43,375 bases of DNA, taken from assembly GCA_035353335.1 (NCBI GenBank), contig DAOPZJ010000018.1, forward strand, positions 1 to 43,375, in the 5' to 3' direction. Below the pieces are notes generated by a model, which worked only from the letters and a program-made list of their open reading frames with translations, made no database searches and was not told the origin of the DNA. Positions 38,689 to 43,375 of this stretch are shown one piece after another. The DNA comes from Oscillospiraceae bacterium (GTDB lineage Bacteria; Bacillota; Clostridia; Oscillospirales; JAKOTC01). Every line of letters starts with the position of its first letter. The stretch's first letter is position 1. The position numbers and the translations under genes are program-made.

Positions 38689-39894
38689 ATGAACTTCTTT
38701 CAAAACTTCCCCAAAGAGACCGATCCCGAGACCGGCAGGACGTTAGTTCGCCTGACCGACCACAACGCTTTCTGTTATCCGCTCTATTATTTCATCCCGT
38801 CGGTCACCGATGACGAGCGCTTTGTCGTCTACCATGTCTGCGACGGGAACGAAGTGCAGCTTTGGGCGCTCGAACTCTCGACCGGAACCCGCCGCCAGCT
38901 GACTCATGCGCAAAACAGACCCGAAGACGCCCACTGGGTTCCCTGGTGCACGCCCTGCGGCAAAGGCGTGCTCGACCACCGCAGTGTATTGAACGCGAAA
39001 ACCAACAAGATCATCTATTTTGACAACAACACCGCCAAAGAGATGGACATCGAAACCCTTTCGGAACGCGAACTGTTCATGCTGCCTGCCGACCGCTATC
39101 CGATCTCCCAGAGCTGCGTGACCCCCGACGGCAAGTGGTTTGCATTCTCCCACATCGACAAGGACTATTATAAAAATATGCCCTACCTCAACTGGGCGGA
39201 ATATATGCAGTACCGCTACCGGATTCAGGACTGCATCGTGCAGGCCTTCAACCTGGAGACCGGCGAGATGCGCGACATCCTGATTCTGAACGCGATGCTG
39301 CACCATGTCATCCCCTATGGAAACGAATATTTTCTTCTCAACCATCCGCCGACAGAATCCGGGATTCTCTTCACAGGCCTTGAGGGCAGCTGGTACACCC
39401 AAATCCGCACCAAAGGCCGCGACGGAAGAATGGCAAATCACTGCGCGGTGACCAAACGGGGCGTCATCTACGAGGCCTATAAAAAACACGGCGATAACGT
39501 CGGCGGCGTCTATGACCCGTTCACCCATAAATTCTTCGAATACAAACTCCCCGAATCCTTCGGATATACCCACACCGGCTGCGACCCGCGCGGGAATATG
39601 ATCTTTTATGAGTCCCTGAACTACGATGACAACGGCATTAAGGGGCACCGCATGGTTCGGATGAGCCGGTATGACCCGGCTGCCCCGGAATGGCAGCCGC
39701 TGCTCGGGGACCGCGTCACCTACGGTTCCCGCTCCTCCCAAAAGTCGCATTTTCATCCGCGTGTCACCCCCGACGGCAACTATATCCTCTTCACCGGCGG
39801 CTGCGACCAGACCCAAACCAATCAGCTTTACCTCCTCGACATCGGATACATCCCCCCGACCGAGGGCTTGCCGGATTTGTCGGCAACATGCTGA
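38689..39894 (+). CDS. Oligogalacturonate lyase-like protein (PL22, beta-propeller)
   Basis: 401 aa, no signal peptide, cytosolic. Seven-bladed propeller pattern of TolB-like strands: YFIPSVTDDERFVVYHVCDGN, NEVQLWALELSTGTRRQLTHAQ, CVTPDGKWFAFSHID, YILFTGGCDQTQTNQLYLLDIGY. The segment SSQKSHFHPRVTPDG reproduces the Gln-x2-His-x-His spacing of the Mn2+ ligands Gln350/His353/His355 of Yersinia Ogl, and MANHCAV may supply the other His. This supports cleavage of digalacturonate from pectin. The rest of a pectin pathway is not in the window, so a related substrate is possible. ATG 38689 follows AGAGGAG at 7 nt. Confidence 0.8.
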   Translation: MNFFQNFPKETDPETGRTLVRLTDHNAFCYPLYYFIPSVTDDERFVVYHVCDGNEVQLWALELSTGTRRQLTHAQNRPEDAHWVPWCTPCGKGVLDHRSVLNAKTNKIIYFDNNTAKEMDIETLSERELFMLPADRYPISQSCVTPDGKWFAFSHIDKDYYKNMPYLNWAEYMQYRYRIQDCIVQAFNLETGEMRDILILNAMLHHVIPYGNEYFLLNHPPTESGILFTGLEGSWYTQIRTKGRDGRMANHCAVTKRGVIYEAYKKHGDNVGGVYDPFTHKFFEYKLPESFGYTHTGCDPRGNMIFYESLNYDDNGIKGHRMVRMSRYDPAAPEWQPLLGDRVTYGSRSSQKSHFHPRVTPDGNYILFTGGCDQTQTNQLYLLDIGYIPPTEGLPDLSATC

Positions 39895-39928
39895 TACGAA
39901 TGATCTAGATAAAAAGGGAATGAACATC

Positions 39929-40369
39929 GTGCAATATACTTTCAGAAGATGTACTCAAGCGGATTATGATTTTCTTTTTTCATTGAAAGAAAAGTGTTTC
40001 AAATGGTACGTTGAAATCATCTACGGTTGGGATGAAGTATTTCAAAAGCGCGCAATGCAAAAAGAAATGGATAGACTCCTTCAGTATATGAACATCATCC
40101 AAGTCGAAAATAAAGATGTCGGGTTGTTCACCTGCCATACGGATGAAAACAGCGATTGCTGCATCGGTCTGTTTGCGATTCTGCCCGAATATCAAAACAA
40201 AGGAATCGGCTCAGCAATTTTGAAAGATAAATTGGAAGAGAATAAGAAAAACGAAATACGAACATATTTGAAAACTTATAAACAAAACCCCGCTCGTTTT
40301 TTATATCAGCGATTAGGGTTTGTCATATACGCCGAGACCGAAACCCATTACTTGATGGAAGTAAAGTAA
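39929..40369 (+). CDS. GNAT-family N-acetyltransferase
   Basis: About 146 aa. N-terminal YTFRRCTQADYDFLFSLK matches the usual first strand and helix of GNATs. The acetyl-CoA loop is LPEYQNKGIGSAIL (Q/R-x2-G-x-G/A), followed by NPARFLYQRLGFVIYAETETHYLMEV, the standard C-terminus. The substrate is unknown. GTG at 39929 is chosen because AGGGA lies 9 nt upstream; ATG at 39920 directly abuts that ribosome site. Base composition is a little AT-richer than the neighbours. It follows the PL22-like gene closely (34 bp) and a terminator ends the unit. Confidence 0.88.
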   Translation: MQYTFRRCTQADYDFLFSLKEKCFKWYVEIIYGWDEVFQKRAMQKEMDRLLQYMNIIQVENKDVGLFTCHTDENSDCCIGLFAILPEYQNKGIGSAILKDKLEENKKNEIRTYLKTYKQNPARFLYQRLGFVIYAETETHYLMEVK

Positions 40370-40370
40370 T

Positions 40371-40400
40371 CCGGAGTGCTAACGTACTCCGGGTTTTTTT
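40371..40400 (+). terminator. Intrinsic terminator after the GNAT gene
   Basis: CCGGAGT (40371-40377) and ACTCCGG (40386-40392), followed by G and seven T. Confidence 0.85.
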
Positions 40401-40450
40401 ATCTTAGCCAACCCTTTTTTATAATTTCGAAACATTGTTTATTTTCCCTA

Positions 40451-40502
40451 TTGAAATAGTGTGTGATACACTGTATAATTCAAACTATAACATAGTGTGT
40501 GA
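40451..40502 (+). promoter_or_regulatory. Promoter and operators of the PadR gene
   Basis: TTGAAA (40451-40456), 17-bp spacer, TATAAT (40474-40479). ATAGTGTGTGA occurs at 40456-40466 in the spacer and again at 40492-40502 ahead of the ribosome site. The first lies in the inverted repeat AGTGT-N5-ACACT. This suggests autorepression by PadR. Confidence 0.6.
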
Positions 40503-40513
40503 GGTGATGTTTT

Positions 40514-40846
40514 TTGGAACGCGATGAAATAATCTCGGGTTTTTTATTGGAACTAAGGCGGGGAACACTAATTCTCTGCGTGCTTGCCAAGCTCGGAAAA
40601 CCGACCTACGGCTACAATCTGATCGCGGAACTTGCCGACACCGGTATCGCCATCGAGGCCAACACCCTCTACCCGCTGCTGCGTCGATTGGAGAGTCAGG
40701 GGCTTTTGATCAGCAGTTGGAACACCGACGGCTCAAAGCCGCGCAAGTATTACAACACCACCGATTTCGGCAAAGATGTTTTGGCCGAATTGATCCTGCA
40801 CTGGCAGGACACTGTCAAAGACCTGAATCAAATCTTAGAGAAGTAA
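40514..40846 (+). CDS. PadR-family transcriptional regulator
   Basis: 110 aa, the small PadR subfamily: a winged helix (LRRGTLILCVLAKLGKPTYGYNLIAEL, then GIAIEANTLYPLLRRLESQGLLISSW, then KPRKYYNTTDFGKDVL) and a short C-terminal dimerisation helix. The start is TTG at 40514 with GAGGTGAT upstream. It is paired with a HAAS-type membrane protein 28 bp downstream, a very common Firmicute combination in which PadR represses the pair and often a neighbouring ABC transporter. The ABC permease at the right edge fits that pattern, although a terminator separates them. Confidence 0.92.
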   Translation: MERDEIISGFLLELRRGTLILCVLAKLGKPTYGYNLIAELADTGIAIEANTLYPLLRRLESQGLLISSWNTDGSKPRKYYNTTDFGKDVLAELILHWQDTVKDLNQILEK

Positions 40847-40874
40847 TACTACCGATCAGAAGGGAATCATGATT

Positions 40875-41873
40875 ATGAACAACGATATCATTGCGCGCTA
40901 TATCTACGCCGTCACGCGCTATCTGCCGGAAAAAACGCGGGCAGACGTCGAAAAGGAACTCGACGGCCTGATTTCGGATATGCTCGAAGAGCGCTGCGCA
41001 GGCAGGACGCCGGCCGAAGCCGACATCAAAGCTGTACTCACCGAACTCGGAACGCCCGAAGAGCTCGCCGCCAAATACAGCGGCGATGAAAACAAGGCCT
41101 TGATCTCCGGTTCGCATCTCCTGCTATACAAACGGATCTTAAAATTGGTGCTCCCGATTGCCGCCGCGGGTATCGCCTTCGCCGGTTTGCTTGCTGTCTT
41201 TGTTGAATGGAATCCGAACCCCGATACCTTTCAGATTTTCGGCGAGACCTTCGGCAGAATTATCGGGGGCGCGATTTCGGGCGCTTTTCAGGCCTTTGCC
41301 ATTATCACAATCATTTTTGCCGTTTTAGAGTATAAGAAAGTTGCGATCAATAAAGAGGATATGTTTTCGAACCTGCCGCCCGTTCCGAAAAATAAAGAGC
41401 GGATTAAAATCCATGAACCGATTATCGACATCATGTGGTCGATCATCTGCGCGATATTGCTGATCGGTTTCCCGCAGGTTCTCGGAATATGGCAGGTGGG
41501 CATCGGATGGACTCCGGTTTTCAATCTCGGGATTTTACACGGTTTTTGGCTTATCATCCTCTTTTTGACGCTTTTATCGGTTATCAAGAACGCAATGAAG
41601 CTCGTTGAAGGCCAATATACCGCCCGCCTTGCGATCGTGACCGCCGCCGCCAATATTTTGATCATGGCCGCAATGGCGATCGTTTTCCTGAATTCGAACA
41701 TCATCAATCCGGAATTCATTTCATTGTTTGACCGTTTGGTCCCGGTTGAAGATATCAAATTCGTTTTTTGGCCTTTCCACAATTTCAATCTCTTTATTGT
41801 CGGCGTCGGCTTTTTCGGATTGGTTGTCGAAACGGCAGTTACCGCCGTCAAGGCAATCAGACACCGTTCATAA
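40875..41873 (+). CDS. HAAS-domain membrane protein (PadR partner)
   Basis: 332 aa. The N-terminal HAAS signalling domain (IIARYIYAVTRYLPEKTRADVEKELDGLISDML to ELGTPEELAAKYSG, about 1-75) is followed by six hydrophobic helices between about 90 and 325 (for example ILKLVLPIAAAGIAFAGLLAVF, AIITIIFAVLEY, FWLIILFLTLLSVI). HAAS proteins are thought to relay envelope signals, often with PadR regulators. ATG 40875 is chosen over 40869 because AGGGA is 9 nt upstream rather than 3. Function is inferred from context only. A terminator follows. Confidence 0.85.
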   Translation: MNNDIIARYIYAVTRYLPEKTRADVEKELDGLISDMLEERCAGRTPAEADIKAVLTELGTPEELAAKYSGDENKALISGSHLLLYKRILKLVLPIAAAGIAFAGLLAVFVEWNPNPDTFQIFGETFGRIIGGAISGAFQAFAIITIIFAVLEYKKVAINKEDMFSNLPPVPKNKERIKIHEPIIDIMWSIICAILLIGFPQVLGIWQVGIGWTPVFNLGILHGFWLIILFLTLLSVIKNAMKLVEGQYTARLAIVTAAANILIMAAMAIVFLNSNIINPEFISLFDRLVPVEDIKFVFWPFHNFNLFIVGVGFFGLVVETAVTAVKAIRHRS

Positions 41874-41890
41874 AATCGCATTCGATTGAG

Positions 41891-41914
41891 GAGCGGGGGT
41901 CCCCCCGCTCTTTT
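41891..41914 (+). terminator. Intrinsic terminator after the HAAS gene
   Basis: GAGCGGGGG and CCCCCGCTC (41902-41910) form a GC-rich stem followed by TTTTGTTT. Confidence 0.85.
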
Positions 41915-42011
41915 GTTTGCGGTTTTATCTGAAAAAACATTCAGCATTCCATAAAAAGATTCACCGTTAATGTTCACAAACTCCTCATAATTCTACGTTA
42001 TGCTTGTCTCA

Positions 42012-42061
42012 GTTTGAATTGCTTGCTTCAAACGAACTCAACCTGACTATTAAAGTCGGGC
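42012..42061 (+). other. Two small hairpins before the permease gene
   Basis: GTTTGAA (42012-42018) with TTCAAAC (42027-42033), then CCTGACT with AGTCGGG (about 42046-42061) directly before the ribosome site. The first could be an operator. No good -35/-10 pair was found. Confidence 0.3.
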
Positions 42062-42079
42062 GAAAGGTGGAGCAAGCAT

Positions 42080-43375
42080 ATGTATATCGTCCGCAATGCC
42101 CTTCGCAACATCATGCGTTCCAAGGGCAGAAACATCTTGATCGGAATTATCGTGCTCGTGATCGCGGTCTCGAGCTGTGTCGCATTGTCCATCAAGCAGT
42201 CGGCGGCAAAGGTCAAACAGGAAGGCCTTGATTCGATCAATATCACCGCTCAAATCACAATTAACCGCAACGCCGTGATCGGACAGTTCACAACCTCCGG
42301 CAGCGGTGATCGGGAGTCCTTTCGGCAGCAGCTGAGCGCCATATCCGGCTTGTCGCTTGACGAACTCGAAAAATATGCGGCAGCGCCGTCGGTTTCGGAT
42401 TTCTATTACACGGTCACGGGTTCGGTCAATTCCGGCGACGAAAACATCGAACCCTTCACCACCGAAACCACTTCCACGGAAAGCACAGCCTCCGAAAGCC
42501 AACCGAGCGTGAATAACGGCGGGATGACCTTACCGGACGGTATGACCGTACCCGGCGGAATGACCCAGGGGAGGGGCTTTTCGGGGATGTTCGGAACGCA
42601 GGGTGATTTCAGCATTACGGGCTACAGTTCCGAAACGGCGATGACCGATTTTATCAACGGAACCTGCAAGGTCAGCGGCGGAACCATGATCGACCTGACC
42701 GCCCCCGACATGACCTGCCTGATTACCGACGAATTGGCCGCCTATAACGGCTTGACCATCGGGAGCTCATTGACCATCTCAAACCCCAACAATACCGAAG
42801 AGCTCTATACTTTGACTGTCAACGGCATTTATACGAACAGCAATTCAGGGTCGTTTGAGACCGGAATGCGGTTTTCCACCTCCACCGATTCGGCAAATCT
42901 GATTATTGTAAGCGCCGGAACTTTGAGCGCTATATCCGCACAGTCGGAGGCCGCCGCGACCGAGACCTCCTCGAGCACCACTTCCGGAACTACGACGACC
43001 ACAACCACGACCACCACCGCGCTGCGCACACAACTCTCCGGCACTTATGTGCTCGCCGATGCTGCGGCTTACGAGAGCTTTGCCAAAGAAGCAGTCTCCA
43101 TGGGCCTTTCGGATACCTACACCGTCACATCGAGCGACCTCACCAATTATGAACAAAGCTTGGTTCCGCTCGAAAACCTGAGCAAATTCGCCGGTGTGTT
43201 CCTGATTGTGGTGCTTTTGATCGGCGGGATCATTTTAGTCGTGCTCAACATCTTCAATATCCGCGAACGCAAATACGAGGTCGGTGTTCTGACCGCCATC
43301 GGCATGAAAAAGAGCAAGGTCGCCATTCAGTTTGTGACCGAGGTCTTTGCCGTCACGTTTGTCTTTATCATCCTC
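42080..43375 (+). CDS. ABC transporter permease, FtsX/MacB type (N-terminal part, runs off the edge)
   Basis: The reading frame is open from ATG 42080 to the last base, 432 codons. It starts MYIVRNALRNIMRSKGRNIL, the usual MacB-type basic N-terminus, and one helix (LIGIIVLVIAVSSCVALSIK) follows. An extracytoplasmic domain of about 330 residues (MacB_PCD-like) contains two low-complexity inserts: a Thr/Ser/Glu stretch about residues 120-140 and a run of mainly Thr around residues 300-318. A second helix (FAGVFLIVVLLIGGIILVVLNIFNI) and ERKYEVGVLTAIGMKKSKV, the typical FtsX coupling segment, end the visible part. AAAGGTGGAG is 8 nt upstream. The ATPase is presumably beyond the window. May export a peptide or sense the envelope. 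Confidence 0.88.
   Translation, partial: MYIVRNALRNIMRSKGRNILIGIIVLVIAVSSCVALSIKQSAAKVKQEGLDSINITAQITINRNAVIGQFTTSGSGDRESFRQQLSAISGLSLDELEKYAAAPSVSDFYYTVTGSVNSGDENIEPFTTETTSTESTASESQPSVNNGGMTLPDGMTVPGGMTQGRGFSGMFGTQGDFSITGYSSETAMTDFINGTCKVSGGTMIDLTAPDMTCLITDELAAYNGLTIGSSLTISNPNNTEELYTLTVNGIYTNSNSGSFETGMRFSTSTDSANLIIVSAGTLSAISAQSEAAATETSSSTTSGTTTTTTTTTTALRTQLSGTYVLADAAAYESFAKEAVSMGLSDTYTVTSSDLTNYEQSLVPLENLSKFAGVFLIVVLLIGGIILVVLNIFNIRERKYEVGVLTAIGMKKSKVAIQFVTEVFAVTFVFIIL

Overview
The window looks like chromosomal DNA of an anaerobic, spore-forming Clostridia-type Firmicute, probably from the Oscillospirales/Ruminococcaceae side. I infer this from mid-50s GC, strong AGGAG-type ribosome sites, TTG starts, consensus SigA promoters, a SleB-type cortex-lytic enzyme, an archaeal/eukaryotic-type prolyl-tRNA synthetase, a ferredoxin-linked indolepyruvate oxidoreductase, a single-chain Fe-S serine dehydratase and a BMP/Nup nucleoside ABC transporter. 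I see no phage, transposase, rRNA or CRISPR. Two tRNA genes are present: Lys-TTT and Val-CAC.

Layout. 1-9.0 kb (+): the tail of a membrane protein, nucleoside salvage (deoD, cdd), 2-keto-acid oxidation (iorA, iorB, an ACT-domain protein), proS, an uncharacterised 336-aa protein abutting L-serine dehydratase, and a small J-domain protein. 9.2-12.5 kb (-): CorA-type Mg2+ transporter behind a long structured leader, then typA/bipA. 12.8-18.7 kb (+): one 1976-aa cell-surface protein (vWA domain plus about 18 repeat modules). 19.0-23.2 kb (+): sleB, a zinc-ribbon membrane protein, tRNA-Lys, a cluster of mini-palindromes and a glycoside-hydrolase-like protein. 23.2-28.5 kb (mostly -): DUF4349 lipoprotein, CHAP lipoprotein coupled to ridA, a DUF4830 protein, a lipid/diacylglycerol kinase with a newly noted 28-aa membrane peptide, and a divergent Sfp-type phosphopantetheinyl transferase. 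28.6-35.2 kb: BMP lipoprotein and nucleoside ABC transporter (+), then divergent tdk and udk. 35.3-35.7 kb: tRNA-Val followed by 171-bp tandem repeats that copy its 3' end. 35.7-43.4 kb: DUF1801 protein, LRR protein, a membrane protein/HTH/flavodoxin operon, a PL22-like oligogalacturonate lyase, a GNAT, a PadR/HAAS pair, and an FtsX/MacB-type permease that runs off the right edge.

Themes. deoD, cdd, the BMP transporter, tdk and udk together give nucleoside uptake and salvage. Ior, the ACT protein and serine dehydratase point to amino-acid fermentation.

The most notable observation is upstream of corA. A 26-codon leader ORF with its own ribosome site begins M-D-P-A-P-N-P, the same every-other-residue proline pattern as the enterobacterial MgtL leader peptide (M-E-P-D-P-T-P-L-P). 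It is followed by two mutually exclusive hairpins, one of which encloses the corA ribosome site. This suggests an MgtL-like, ribosome-destabilisation Mg2+ sensor in a Firmicute, which I have not seen described. It is an inference from sequence and needs comparative and transcript data.
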